This document shows positions 40,821 to 48,775 of a stretch of DNA of 64,000 bases, piece by piece (position 1 is the stretch's first letter; each line of letters opens with the position of its first letter). This DNA is from Actinokineospora alba. GTDB lineage: Bacteria > Actinomycetota > Actinomycetes > Mycobacteriales > Pseudonocardiaceae. Location of the stretch: positions 2,356,001 to 2,420,000 of the forward strand of contig NZ_SNXU01000001.1 in NCBI RefSeq assembly GCF_004362515.1, given 5' to 3'. The notes beneath the pieces are model-generated. The model was not told where the DNA came from and ran no database searches. It saw only the letters and a program-made list of their open reading frames with translations. The position numbers were made by a program, and so were the translations under genes.

Positions 40821-40851
40821 CATGGTCCATCGTGGTTCACGATGGACCATG
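40821..40851. promoter_or_regulatory. 31-bp perfect palindrome upstream of second two-component system
   Basis: CATGGTCCATCGTG (40821-40834), GTT, CACGATGGACCATG (40838-40851): 14-bp arms without mismatch. Located 34 bp before the response regulator start. A further CATGAACCC repeat follows (40849-40866). No T-run, so an operator or regulatory mRNA hairpin is likelier than a terminator for pepD. Confidence 0.85.
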
Positions 40852-40884
40852 AACCCATGAACCCCCATGGTGAGAGGCGGACCG

Positions 40885-41577
40885 ATGGAACCGACCGGCC
40901 GGGTGCTGGTCGTCGACGACGATCTCACCGTGTCCGATGTGGTGCGGCGCTACCTGGAGCGCGACGGGCACCAGGTGTCCCTTGCCGACAACGGCGAGGA
41001 CGCGCTGCGCTGGATCGCGGAGAACGACCCCGATCTGGTGGTGCTCGACCTCATGCTGCCCGGCATCGACGGCCTGGAGGTGTGCAGGCGGCTCCGTGAG
41101 CACAGTGCCGTGCCCGTGGTGATGCTCACCGCGCTCGGCGAGGAGGAGAACCGCATCGCCGGGCTGCAGCTCGGCGCCGACGACTACGTGACGAAACCCT
41201 TCAGCCCCAAGGAACTCGCGCTTCGGGTGACGTCGGTCCTGCGCCGGGCGCGGGCCGCGGCGCCGGTGCGGGCCAAGGACCTTGTCGACGGTGATCTCAA
41301 GTTGGACGCCGCCGCCCGCAAGGCCACAGTGGACGGTGCCGAGCTGGCGCTGACCACCCGCGAGTTCGACCTGCTGGAGTTCCTGATGAGCCACCAGGGG
41401 GAGGCCTTCACCCGCGAACAGCTGCTGGACCGGGTGTGGGGCTGGAACTTCGGCGACCAGTCCACCGTCACCGTCCACGTGCGACGGTTGCGGGAGAAGA
41501 TCGAGCGGACCCCGGCGAAACCGACCCGCATCGTCACCGTGTGGGGTGTCGGCTACCGCTACGACGGGGAGCGCTGA
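40885..41577 (+). CDS. OmpR-family response regulator
   Basis: 230 residues from ATG 40885 with GAGGCGG upstream; a GTG at 40867 is in frame but less well placed. Receiver with DDD at 11-13, phospho-acceptor Asp55 (LVVLDLMLPGIDG), Thr in VMLTAL and Lys in VTKPFSP. OmpR winged helix at about 130-228 (LTTREFDLLEFLMSHQGEAFTREQLLDRVWGWNFG, TVTVHVRRLREKI, GVGYRY). TGATG overlap with the kinase gene. This second system stands between pepD and moaB, which are adjacent in mycobacteria. Confidence 0.95.
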   Translation: MEPTGRVLVVDDDLTVSDVVRRYLERDGHQVSLADNGEDALRWIAENDPDLVVLDLMLPGIDGLEVCRRLREHSAVPVVMLTALGEEENRIAGLQLGADDYVTKPFSPKELALRVTSVLRRARAAAPVRAKDLVDGDLKLDAAARKATVDGAELALTTREFDLLEFLMSHQGEAFTREQLLDRVWGWNFGDQSTVTVHVRRLREKIERTPAKPTRIVTVWGVGYRYDGER

Positions 41578-42629
41578 TGGTCGAATCCGGGGAGTCCCTC
41601 AGGGAGCTGCTCCTGCACCTGTGGCACATCCTGCCGTTCGCCCTGCTGACGGTGCTGCCGGTCGTCCTGCTCGGCGCCCTGCTGCTTCGGGCGCTGCGCA
41701 ACGGTTCCCTGTCCTCGGCGATGACCGTGCTCGTGCTGGTCCCGGTCGCGGCCGTCGTCGTCGGGGTGCTGGGCATCAGCGGGTTCATGTTCACCACCAC
41801 GCTGACCACGATGCTGTTGATCTGCCTGCTGGTCACCCTGGTCACCGTCCCGCTGGCGGTCCTGCTCGGCAGGCGCATCGCCCGGCGCAGTGTCTGGGAG
41901 CACGAGGCCCGCGAACGCGAGCGTGCCGCCGAGGCCTCCCGCCGCGAACTGGTCGCCTGGATCAGCCACGACCTGCGCACCCCCCTCGCGGGCATCCGAG
42001 CCATGGCCGAGGCGCTCGCCGACGGCGTGGTCGCCTCGCCCGAGGAGGTCTCCGGCTACGCCCACCGCATCGGCAGCGAGACCCACCGGCTCTCCACCAT
42101 GGTCGACGACCTGTTCGAGCTGTCCCGCATCACCGCGGGCGCCCTGCGGCTCACCATGTCGGCGGTCCCGCTGCGGGAAGTCATCAGCGACGCCCTGGCC
42201 GCCCAGACACCTGTCGCCGAACGCAAGCACGTCCGGGTGCGGACCGACGCCCAGGTGTGGCCGGTGGTGCTCGGCAGCGACCCGGAACTCGCCCGCATCG
42301 TCTACAACCTCGTCTCCAACGCCATCCGCCACACACCCCCGGACGGCACGGTCGCCGTCCAGGTCGGCGTCGACGGCGGCGACGCGGTCCTGTCGGTCGA
42401 CGACTCCTGCGGCGGCATCCCGGAAACGGAACTCACCCGCGTCTTCGACGTCGCCTTCCGCGGCACCAGCGCCCGCACACCGCGCCCGGACGAGCACGGG
42501 GGCGGGGGACTCGGCCTGGCCATCGCCAAGGGCTTGGTGGAGGCCCACCACGGCCGCATCGCCGCCCGCAACCACGGCCCCGGATGCCGCTTCGAGGTCC
42601 GCCTGCCGCTCGCGGCCGGGCACACCTGA
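41577..42629 (+). CDS. Sensor histidine kinase
   Basis: 350 residues. Two membrane helices (about 16-40 and 48-98, the latter possibly two passes) with almost no extracytoplasmic loop, so it probably senses the membrane itself. A short linker follows, then HisKA with His131 (AWISHDLRTPLAGIRAM) and HATPase with NLVSNAIRHTPPD, DDSCGGIP and GGGGLGLAIAKGLVEAH. Partner of the overlapping response regulator gene. Confidence 0.94.
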   Translation: MVESGESLRELLLHLWHILPFALLTVLPVVLLGALLLRALRNGSLSSAMTVLVLVPVAAVVVGVLGISGFMFTTTLTTMLLICLLVTLVTVPLAVLLGRRIARRSVWEHEARERERAAEASRRELVAWISHDLRTPLAGIRAMAEALADGVVASPEEVSGYAHRIGSETHRLSTMVDDLFELSRITAGALRLTMSAVPLREVISDALAAQTPVAERKHVRVRTDAQVWPVVLGSDPELARIVYNLVSNAIRHTPPDGTVAVQVGVDGGDAVLSVDDSCGGIPETELTRVFDVAFRGTSARTPRPDEHGGGGLGLAIAKGLVEAHHGRIAARNHGPGCRFEVRLPLAAGHT

Positions 42630-42680
42630 GAGGTCGGCAAGAAACGGTCACCTTCAGGGGCCGGGATCGGCCGGGGCAGC

Positions 42681-42686
42681 TAGGTT
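42681..42686 (+). promoter_or_regulatory. -10 element of leaderless moaB promoter
   Basis: TAGGTT, 7 nt before the ATG at 42694. The gene lacks a Shine-Dalgarno, consistent with leaderless translation. Confidence 0.55.
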
Positions 42687-42693
42687 GGTGGAC

Positions 42694-43194
42694 ATGGAAC
42701 GCAGCGCGCAACGGCTCGGCAGGGCCCTCGTCGTCATCGTCGACGATCGGGTGGCGCACAAGGAACATGAGGACACGGTCGGACCGCTGGTGACCGAGCT
42801 GCTCGAGGAAGCGGGCTTCATCGTCGACGGCATCGTCCCGGTCGAAGGCGAGACGGTCGCGATCCGCAACGCGCTCAACACCGCGGTGATCGGTGGCGCC
42901 GACCTCGTGGTGACCGTCGGCGGCACCGGGGTCTCGCCCCGCGACGTCACCCCGGACGCCACCCAGGGCGTGCTGGACCGCCCGATCCCCGGCATCGCCG
43001 AGGCGCTGCGCTCGTCCGGTCTGGCCGCGGGCGCGGTCGACGCGGGTGTCTCGCGCGGCCTCGTGGGCGTCTCGGGCAGCACCCTGGTGGTCAACCTCGC
43101 GGGCTCGCGCAGCGCGGTCCGCGACGGCATGGCCACCCTGTCGTCCCTGGTGCCCTACGTGATCGGCGAACTCTCCGGCCTAGACGGCAACTGA
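42694..43194 (+). CDS. moaB: MoaB/MogA family molybdopterin biosynthesis protein
   Basis: 166 residues. MogA/MoaB fold with the molybdopterin-binding core DLVVTVGGTGVSPRDVTPDATQ (the TGG-TG loop), and LVGVSGSTLVVNLAGSRSAV in the C-terminal half. Adenylates molybdopterin or serves as a structural homologue. In mycobacteria moaB2 also follows pepD, here with a two-component system in between. Confidence 0.93.
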   Translation: MERSAQRLGRALVVIVDDRVAHKEHEDTVGPLVTELLEEAGFIVDGIVPVEGETVAIRNALNTAVIGGADLVVTVGGTGVSPRDVTPDATQGVLDRPIPGIAEALRSSGLAAGAVDAGVSRGLVGVSGSTLVVNLAGSRSAVRDGMATLSSLVPYVIGELSGLDGN

Positions 43195-43317
43195 GCCGCC
43201 TCCCCGGAATTTGACTTCGGGTCACCTGGCGGGCGACCGCGGCGGAGAGTGGGTGACCGTGGTCGGCCGCCGTCCCGGTACCCCTTGGGCTGCGGTTTGG
43301 TGGGCGGTTTGGCGGCT

Positions 43318-43363
43318 GACAGCGAGTCCTCGGTTCGGGACTTCCGAACCGGGACTCGCTGTC
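43318..43363. terminator. Bidirectional terminator between moaB and the small acidic protein gene
   Basis: GACAGCGAGTCC ... GGACTCGCTGTC and, inside it, CGGTTCGG ... CCGAACCG, about 20 paired bases with one bulged T and a 5-nt loop. It sits between convergent genes. Confidence 0.88.
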
Positions 43364-43381
43364 GTTCGTCTGGGTGTTTAC

Positions 43382-43549
43382 CTAGCCGCCGTGGTGTGGG
43401 GGGCGGTTCAGGCGGTACCAGTCTTCGCGGTCGTCGTCGGGCTTCGACGGGTCGCGCTCGTCCGAGGTGGTCTCGGGCAGCACATCCCCGAAGATGGCGT
43501 CGAGATCGCGCCTACGCCGGTGTTCGTCCTCGGTGGGCTGCTCGCTCAT
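43382..43549 (-). CDS. Small acidic protein of unknown function
   Basis: 55 residues from ATG 43549 (MSEQPTEDEHRRRRDLDAIF, then GDVLPETTSDERDP and a C-terminal RLNRPPHHGG). Highly charged, with no membrane segment. The DAIFGDVLPETTSDE core looks conserved among Pseudonocardiales from memory, but no function is known to me. It lies 26 bp downstream of mscL on the same strand and is probably cotranscribed with it. Confidence 0.75.
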   Translation of the reverse strand: MSEQPTEDEHRRRRDLDAIFGDVLPETTSDERDPSKPDDDREDWYRLNRPPHHGG

Positions 43550-43575
43550 ACCCACATCATCCCTGAACCCTGAGG

Positions 43576-43974
43576 TCAGCGGATCTGCTGCTGGCGGAGC
43601 AGGTCGCGGATCTCGGTGAGCAGCTCGACATCGGTCGGCTCGGCCGGGCCGGGCTCCATGCCGCGCTTGCGGCGCTCCTGGATGTGCTGCACCGGCAGCA
43701 CGATCACGAAGTACACGACCGCCGCGATGATGATGAAGTTGATGATCGCGTTGATCACGGACCCGAAGTCCATGAAGGTGGCCGGGTTGTCGCTCAGGAT
43801 CTTGAAGCCGAGACCCTGCGCCGCGTCGGAGCCGCCGATCGCGTTGATCAGAGGCTTGATCAGGCTGTCGGTGAACGCGGTGACGATGGCGGTGAACGCG
43901 AGACCGATGATCAACGCGACCGCCAAGTCGATGACGTTCCCGCGCATCAGGAAGTCCTTGAAGCCCTTCAGCAC
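43576..43974 (-). CDS. mscL: Large-conductance mechanosensitive channel MscL
   Basis: 132 residues. MLKGFKDFLMRGNVIDLAVALIIG is the diagnostic N-terminal amphipathic helix plus TM1. A periplasmic loop follows, then TM2 (INAIINFIIIAAVVYFVIVL) and a C-terminal helical bundle with charged residues (EIRDLLRQQ). Forms a homopentameric pore that opens on hypo-osmotic shock. In mycobacteria mscL also lies beside moaB2 and pepD. Confidence 0.97.
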   Translation of the reverse strand: MLKGFKDFLMRGNVIDLAVALIIGLAFTAIVTAFTDSLIKPLINAIGGSDAAQGLGFKILSDNPATFMDFGSVINAIINFIIIAAVVYFVIVLPVQHIQERRKRGMEPGPAEPTDVELLTEIRDLLRQQQIR

Positions 43975-44024
43975 GTGAGTACTCCAATCATGGCGACGGC
44001 GGCTACGCCGTACGGCGGAATGAA

Positions 44025-44609
44025 CTATCGGAGGGTAACGGCTACGGGCCGTTCCAGTGAGCTGGAGGCGACTCTGGCCGCCGAATCCCTCGCGAGGGCG
44101 ATAAGCAGCAGGCTCCCGCGACGCCCACCGTTCACCTGGTCGTCACGCCGCACCGTCACCACGGTCGCGTCGCGCGCCAGGACGACCGCCTCGCCACCGC
44201 GCTTGTCGGTGGAGACGATGTCCACCCGCGACCCGGGCCGCACCAGCTCGGCGACCGCCGGGTCCGATAACCGCACCGGCACCGCGGCGAACCCGGACCC
44301 GACCGCCGACGGCCCGACCAGTCGCGCCTCCGTTATCGGCTCACCCTCGCCCGCCGCGCCCGCCAACACCCGACCGGCGACAGCCGCGGGCTCGGTGAAC
44401 GCCGCGTGCGGGACGACCTCTGGCGGCGCCCGCACGACCCGGACGTCCGCTGCCGAGAGATCCACACCGGGTGCCAGGGCGCGGGACGCGACGAGCATGG
44501 GGGCCGTGCGGTCGGCGACCGGACGCAGCCACAGCACCACCGCGAGCAGGACGAGGACGGCGGCGACAGACCGCCGGAGTGTGAGTGAACGGGTGGCGAA
44601 ACGCGGCAC
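44025..44609 (-). CDS. SAF domain-containing (CpaB/RcpC-like) membrane protein
   Basis: 194 residues from GTG 44609. One N-terminal membrane helix (RSVAAVLVLLAVVLWL), then a SAF domain (APMLVASRALAPGVDLSAADVRVVRAPPEVVP) and a second beta-rich part with AVPVRLSDPAVAELVRPGSRVDIVSTD, the pattern of CpaB/RcpC pilus-assembly proteins and flagellar FlgA chaperones. No pilus genes are adjacent, so the role is unclear. Gene order relative to mscL and the FmdB-like gene resembles mycobacteria. Confidence 0.88.
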   Translation of the reverse strand: MPRFATRSLTLRRSVAAVLVLLAVVLWLRPVADRTAPMLVASRALAPGVDLSAADVRVVRAPPEVVPHAAFTEPAAVAGRVLAGAAGEGEPITEARLVGPSAVGSGFAAVPVRLSDPAVAELVRPGSRVDIVSTDKRGGEAVVLARDATVVTVRRDDQVNGGRRGSLLLIALARDSAARVASSSLERPVAVTLR

Positions 44610-44737
44610 GACGGCTCCCGGAGATCGAGATGGCTGACGACCTCGACGCTAGGGAGTTCGGGCGGTGCCGGGAACCCGGAGCGCCCAGGCTGTGGATGCC
44701 CGCCCGGGCGCTGTGGACAACTACGGCGTGAAGCGGC

Positions 44738-45061
44738 TCAGGACGCTTTGGCCGTGGTAGTGGACGTCGTGCTCGACGAAGAGGACGACGCAGAAGTCGA
44801 GGAGGACGAGGACGATGCCGTCGTCGACTCGGACTTCGCCGCAGTGGCGGCGGGCGTGGCCGCGGGCGCGGTGGCGCTCGACCCGGAGCGGCTGTCCGTG
44901 CGGTAGAAGCCGCTGCCCTTGAACACCACGCCGACCGAGCCGTACAGCTTGCGCAGGCGACCGGCGCATTCCGGGCACTCGGAAAGAGCGGCGTCGGTGA
45001 ACGACTGCACCGCGTCGAAGCGGTGCTCGCACGCCGTGCAGGCGTACTGGTACGTGGGCAC
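44738..45061 (-). CDS. FmdB-family zinc-ribbon protein (Ruc/Rv0991c-like)
   Basis: 107 residues from GTG 45061. Residues 1-45 form the FmdB zinc ribbon: Cys8, Cys11, Cys29 and Cys32 (ACTAC, SECPEC) in MPTYQYACTACEHRFDAVQS. The rest is a Ser/Thr/Ala-rich disordered tail. This is the plan of mycobacterial Rv0991c (Ruc), a redox-regulated chaperone whose cysteines release zinc on oxidation and whose tail is unstructured; gene order (5-formyl-THF cyclo-ligase upstream, galU divergent) is the same. Function by analogy only. Confidence 0.88.
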   Translation of the reverse strand: MPTYQYACTACEHRFDAVQSFTDAALSECPECAGRLRKLYGSVGVVFKGSGFYRTDSRSGSSATAPAATPAATAAKSESTTASSSSSSTSASSSSSSTTSTTTAKAS

Positions 45062-45164
45062 GATGGCTCCCTCTCGAAACCTGGCACTCGGCCAGCCGGA
45101 GTGCTAACCCCAATTCTGCGACACCACGCGTGCGGAGCGCAAACATCTCCGCCGGATCTCACAG

Positions 45165-45773
45165 TCACGGCAGCTGGATGAGGCCCCGTCCCGGGGTCAG
45201 CGCGGCGGTCATCAGCACGTCGTGCGGCTCCCGCGGCAGCCGGTCGACCGTCTCGTCGTCGCGCACGACGGCCACCAGCGGGGTGCCGGGAGCCGCGATG
45301 ACCAGCGTCCGGTCGTAATACCCCGCGCCGCGGCCGAGCCGCACCCCCGCGCGGTCCACACCCAGCGCGGGCACCAGGACCATGTCCGCGATCCGCAGCG
45401 CGGCGGCGCCCAGCCGTTCGCCGATCGGCTCCAGCAACCCGAACGGACCCGGCCGCAGCGAGTCCTGCCCCGCGTACCACGCCCAGTCCAGCGGACCCTC
45501 GCCCGCGACGATCGGCAGCAGCACCCGCACCCCGTGCGCGGCGACCTCGTCGATCATCTGCACCGAGCCGGGTTCGGAGCCGATCGGCACGTACGCGCAC
45601 AGCGTCTGGCCGCGACGCACGACCTTTCCGCTGGTCAGGAGCGCGGTGAGCTGAATCGCCTCGGCGAAGCGGGCACTCGCGGGCAGGCGGCGGCGCCTGC
45701 TGAGCAACGTCGAGCGCCACTGGTCCTTGGTCCACTCGCGTGCGTCTTCGAGATCACTCCCAGGCGAAGCCAC
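45165..45773 (-). CDS. 5-formyltetrahydrofolate cyclo-ligase
   Basis: 202 residues from GTG 45773. Converts 5-formyl-THF to 5,10-methenyl-THF with ATP. Key motifs: EWTKDQWRSTLLSRRRRL at the N-terminus, VLVPALGVDRAGVRLGRGAGYYDRTL near residues 132-155 with the substrate-binding GRGxGYYD, and ALTPGRGLIQLP at the end. Located between the FmdB-like gene and divergent galU, as in mycobacteria. Confidence 0.95.
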   Translation of the reverse strand: MASPGSDLEDAREWTKDQWRSTLLSRRRRLPASARFAEAIQLTALLTSGKVVRRGQTLCAYVPIGSEPGSVQMIDEVAAHGVRVLLPIVAGEGPLDWAWYAGQDSLRPGPFGLLEPIGERLGAAALRIADMVLVPALGVDRAGVRLGRGAGYYDRTLVIAAPGTPLVAVVRDDETVDRLPREPHDVLMTAALTPGRGLIQLP

Positions 45774-45783
45774 ACCACGAGGT

Positions 45784-45789
45784 TAGGCT
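45784..45789 (+). promoter_or_regulatory. -10 element of leaderless galU promoter
   Basis: TAGGCT, 8 nt before the ATG at 45798, in the 24-bp space between the divergent cyclo-ligase and galU starts. Confidence 0.55.
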
Positions 45790-45797
45790 GCGTGTCC

Positions 45798-46688
45798 ATG
45801 AGCGCGTCGACCGCATTCACCACCGCCATCGTCCCCGCAGCAGGCCTTGGCACTCGCTTCCTGCCAACGACCAAAGCAGTCCCCAAAGAATTGCTCCCGG
45901 TGGTGGACACGCCGGGCATCGAATACGTCGCCGCGGAAGCAGCGGAGGCGGGCGCCACGCGCCTGATCATCGTCACCTCGCCCGGCAAGGACGCCGTGGC
46001 CGACTACTTCCGCCCGCAGCCCGACCTGGAGCGCACGCTCGAAGAGCGGGGGAAGACCGAACTCCTGGCGAAGGTCCGCCGCGCCCCCGGGCTGCTGGAG
46101 GTCGAGACCGCGATCCAGGAGCAGGCACTGGGCCTGGGGCACGCCGTCGGCTGCGCCGAAGGCAACCTGCGCGGCGACGACGAGGCCGTCGCCGTCCTGC
46201 TGCCCGACGACCTGGTGCTGCCGACCGGCGTGCTGACCCGCATGGCCGCCGTGCGCGCGAAGTTCGGTGGGTCGGTTCTGTGCGCGTTCGACATCCCGCG
46301 CGAGCAGATCTCCGCCTACGGGGTCTTCGACGTGGCCGACACCGACGATCCCGACGTCAAGCAGGTGCACGGCATGGTGGAGAAGCCGCCCGCCGCCGAG
46401 GCGCCGTCGACCTTCGCCGCCGCGGGCCGCTACCTGCTCGACCGCGCGATCTTCGACGCGCTCAAGCGGATCACCCCCGGCGCGGGCGGCGAGCTTCAGC
46501 TGACCGACGCCATCGCGCTGCTCATCGCCGAAGGCCACCCGGTGCACGTGGTCGTGCACCGCGGCGGAAGGCACGACCTCGGGAATCCCGGAGGTTTCCT
46601 GCGTGCCGCCGTGGACTTTGCCCTCGAGCACCCGGAGTATGGGCCCGACCTGCGGGAATGGCTGCGGGAACGGGTTGGCGGCGTGTAG
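45798..46688 (+). CDS. galU: UTP-glucose-1-phosphate uridylyltransferase
   Basis: 296 residues. Makes UDP-glucose for cell-wall polysaccharides, glycogen and trehalose. Motifs: VPAAGLGTRFLPTTKAVPKELLPVVDTPGIEYVAAEA (nucleotide-binding), VAVLLPDDLVL (metal Asp) and GMVEKP (sugar-phosphate). Normal length. Divergent from the 5-formyl-THF cyclo-ligase gene, followed by moeA. Confidence 0.96.
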   Translation: MSASTAFTTAIVPAAGLGTRFLPTTKAVPKELLPVVDTPGIEYVAAEAAEAGATRLIIVTSPGKDAVADYFRPQPDLERTLEERGKTELLAKVRRAPGLLEVETAIQEQALGLGHAVGCAEGNLRGDDEAVAVLLPDDLVLPTGVLTRMAAVRAKFGGSVLCAFDIPREQISAYGVFDVADTDDPDVKQVHGMVEKPPAAEAPSTFAAAGRYLLDRAIFDALKRITPGAGGELQLTDAIALLIAEGHPVHVVVHRGGRHDLGNPGGFLRAAVDFALEHPEYGPDLREWLRERVGGV

Positions 46689-46727
46689 ATGCCGGGTCCA
46701 GGACGCGATTGGTGACAAGGTAACCGG

Positions 46728-47951
46728 ATGAGGTCAGTCGACGAGCAACTCGCCAGGGCGCTGGCGGCCGCGGTCCGGCCCGCCCCCGTGCGGGTCGCCA
46801 TCTCCGAGGCGCAGGGCCTGCTCTGCGCCGAGGAAGTCGTTGCCGAGCGCGCGCTGCCGGGGTTCGACCAGGCGGCGGTGGACGGCTACGCCGTGCGCAG
46901 TGTCGACACCCAGGCCGCGGGCGAGGAGCCGGTGCAGCTGCCGGTCGTCGGCGAGATCGCCGCGGGCTCGCGGCAGCCGCGCAGGCTCCAGCCGGGGCAG
47001 GCCGTGCGCATCGCCACCGGTGCGCCGCTGCCCACGCTCGCCGACGCCGTGCTGCCCACCGGGTTCACCGACGGCCACCACGCGAAGGTCACCGTGCACC
47101 AGCCGGTGCCGTCGGCGGGCTATGTCCGGCGCACCGGTGAGGACGTCCAGACCGGCGACGTCGCGGTCCGCCGCGGCGCGGTGATCGGCTCGGCCCAGGT
47201 CGGCTTGCTCGCCGCTGTCGGCCGTTCGAAGGTGCTCGTCTACCCAAGGCCGCGGGTATCGATCATCTCGGTCGGCGACGAACTGGTGGACATAGACCGC
47301 ACACCCGGACAGGGCCAGGTCTACGACGTCAACTCCTACGCCCTCTCCGCCGCCGCGCGCGACGCGGGCGCGGAGGTCAACCGGGTCGGAATCCTGGAGA
47401 GCGACCCGAAGCGGCTGCGCGAGGTCGTCGAGAGCAGGCTGCTGCTGTCGGAGATCGTGGTGATCGCCGGTGGTGTGGGCGGGGAACTGGCCGAGGAGGT
47501 CCGGTCCGCGATCCAAGACCTCGGCGAGGTCGACATGACCAGGGTCGCGATGCACCCCGGCTCGGTGCAGGGCTTCGGCAGGCTCGGTCCCGACGCCGTG
47601 CCGACGTTCCTGCTGCCCGGCAACCCGATGAGCGCGCTGGTGGTCTTCGAGGTGATGGTCCGCCCGCTGATCCGCGCGGCCCAGGGCAAGCGCAACCCGC
47701 ACCGCCGCGTGGTCACCGCCAGGCTGCTCTCGCCGATCACGTCCACGAAGGACCGCCGCGGCTTCCTGCGCGGACAACTGCTGCGCGACGAGTCGAACGG
47801 CGAGTACCTGGTTCAGCCGCTCGGGCTGTCGGGCTCGCACCTGCTGGCCTCGCTGGCCGAGGCGAACTGCCTGGTGCTCGTGGACGAAGAGACGACCGAG
47901 GTCCCCGTCGGCGAGCAGGTGCAGGTCAGCTTCCTCGCCCAGCGTGGCTAG
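46728..47951 (+). CDS. moeA: Gephyrin-like molybdotransferase Glp (MoeA family)
   Basis: 407 residues. MoeA domains in order: DomIII/IV N-terminal region (ERALPGFDQAAVDGYAVRSVD), a central MogA-like domain (RVSIISVGDELVDIDRTPGQGQVYDVNSY, VVIAGGVGGELAEEV) and the C-terminal beta-barrel (DRRGFLRGQLL). MoeA inserts molybdate into adenylated molybdopterin. The galU-moeA-rimJ-glpR order is that of corynebacterial glp, where this MoeA-like protein also serves cell division through the membrane receptor GlpR; GVGGELAEEV, rather than the GGxSxG seen in catalytic MoeA, may mark this divisome branch. Confidence 0.92.
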   Translation: MRSVDEQLARALAAAVRPAPVRVAISEAQGLLCAEEVVAERALPGFDQAAVDGYAVRSVDTQAAGEEPVQLPVVGEIAAGSRQPRRLQPGQAVRIATGAPLPTLADAVLPTGFTDGHHAKVTVHQPVPSAGYVRRTGEDVQTGDVAVRRGAVIGSAQVGLLAAVGRSKVLVYPRPRVSIISVGDELVDIDRTPGQGQVYDVNSYALSAAARDAGAEVNRVGILESDPKRLREVVESRLLLSEIVVIAGGVGGELAEEVRSAIQDLGEVDMTRVAMHPGSVQGFGRLGPDAVPTFLLPGNPMSALVVFEVMVRPLIRAAQGKRNPHRRVVTARLLSPITSTKDRRGFLRGQLLRDESNGEYLVQPLGLSGSHLLASLAEANCLVLVDEETTEVPVGEQVQVSFLAQRG

Positions 47952-48594
47952 CGTTCCCGCGGGTCGCCACCCCGGCTGGCCCGCCCGGCTCGGGCCGCTG
48001 ATCGTGGGCGCGGGCGTGGTCGAGGTTCGGGCACCGAGACTGTGGGACGCCGCCGCGTGGAGCCGCATCCGCCGACGCGACCAACGGCACCTGGAGAACT
48101 GGGAGCCGTCGGTGCCCGGGACGTGGGCGGAACGCAACGCGGGCATCGCCTGGCCCGCCCAGTGGTCGACACTGCGCGCCCTCGGCAGGCGGGGGATGTC
48201 GCTGCCGTTCGTGATCACGGTCGACGGCGAGTTCGCGGGCCAGATCACCGTGGGCAACGTGATCCGCGGCTCGCTGTGCTCGGCCTGGGTGGGCTACTGG
48301 GTCGACAGCGAGGTCACCGGCGGGGGTGTCGCGACCGCTTCGGTGGCCCTCGTTGTCGATCACTGCTTCACCTCGGCCGGGCTGCACCGGATCGAGGCCA
48401 CGGTGCGCCCGGAGAACGCCGCGAGCCTGCGCGTGCTGACCAAGCTGGGCTTCCGCGAAGAGGGCCTGTTCCGCCGCTACCTCGACGTGGCGGGCGACTG
48501 GCGTGATCATCTTTGCTTCGCATTGACCACAGAGGACATACCAAAGGGCCTGGTAGCGCGCCTGATCGCCGACGGCGGCGCGGTTTTGCCATAA
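47944..48594 (+). CDS. GNAT N-acetyltransferase (RimJ-like)
   Basis: 216 residues from GTG 47944, overlapping moeA by 8 nt. RimJ/RimL-type GNAT: RLWDAAAWSRIRRRDQRHLENWEP, a central VGYWVDSEVTGGGVATASVALVVDHCF (acetyl-CoA loop) and HRIEATVRPENAASLRVLTKLGFREEGLFRRYLDVAG. Family members acetylate ribosomal-protein or other protein N-termini. Placed between moeA/glp and glpR as in mycobacteria (Rv0995). Confidence 0.92.
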   Translation: MASVPAGRHPGWPARLGPLIVGAGVVEVRAPRLWDAAAWSRIRRRDQRHLENWEPSVPGTWAERNAGIAWPAQWSTLRALGRRGMSLPFVITVDGEFAGQITVGNVIRGSLCSAWVGYWVDSEVTGGGVATASVALVVDHCFTSAGLHRIEATVRPENAASLRVLTKLGFREEGLFRRYLDVAGDWRDHLCFALTTEDIPKGLVARLIADGGAVLP

Positions 48595-48775
48595 CGGTGC
48601 ACGATGTTCATGGCAAATTAGTTTGATCAAGGCCGTTACGGTGGAAGGTCCACTTACGAACTAGCCGAATGGGTGAACGTGGTCGGCGCGCCTCCGCCAA
48701 GCGTGTGACTGTTGTGACTAACGTGGCGAATGCAGGGACGCGTGCGTCGCAAAGTTCGGGGGAGGTGCCGGGGAC

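Noticed and set aside
44738..44900. Ser/Thr-rich tail of the FmdB-like protein as a frameshift artefact
   Set aside because: Related Ruc-type proteins carry the same kind of disordered tail, and the stop codon is well placed before the next gene.
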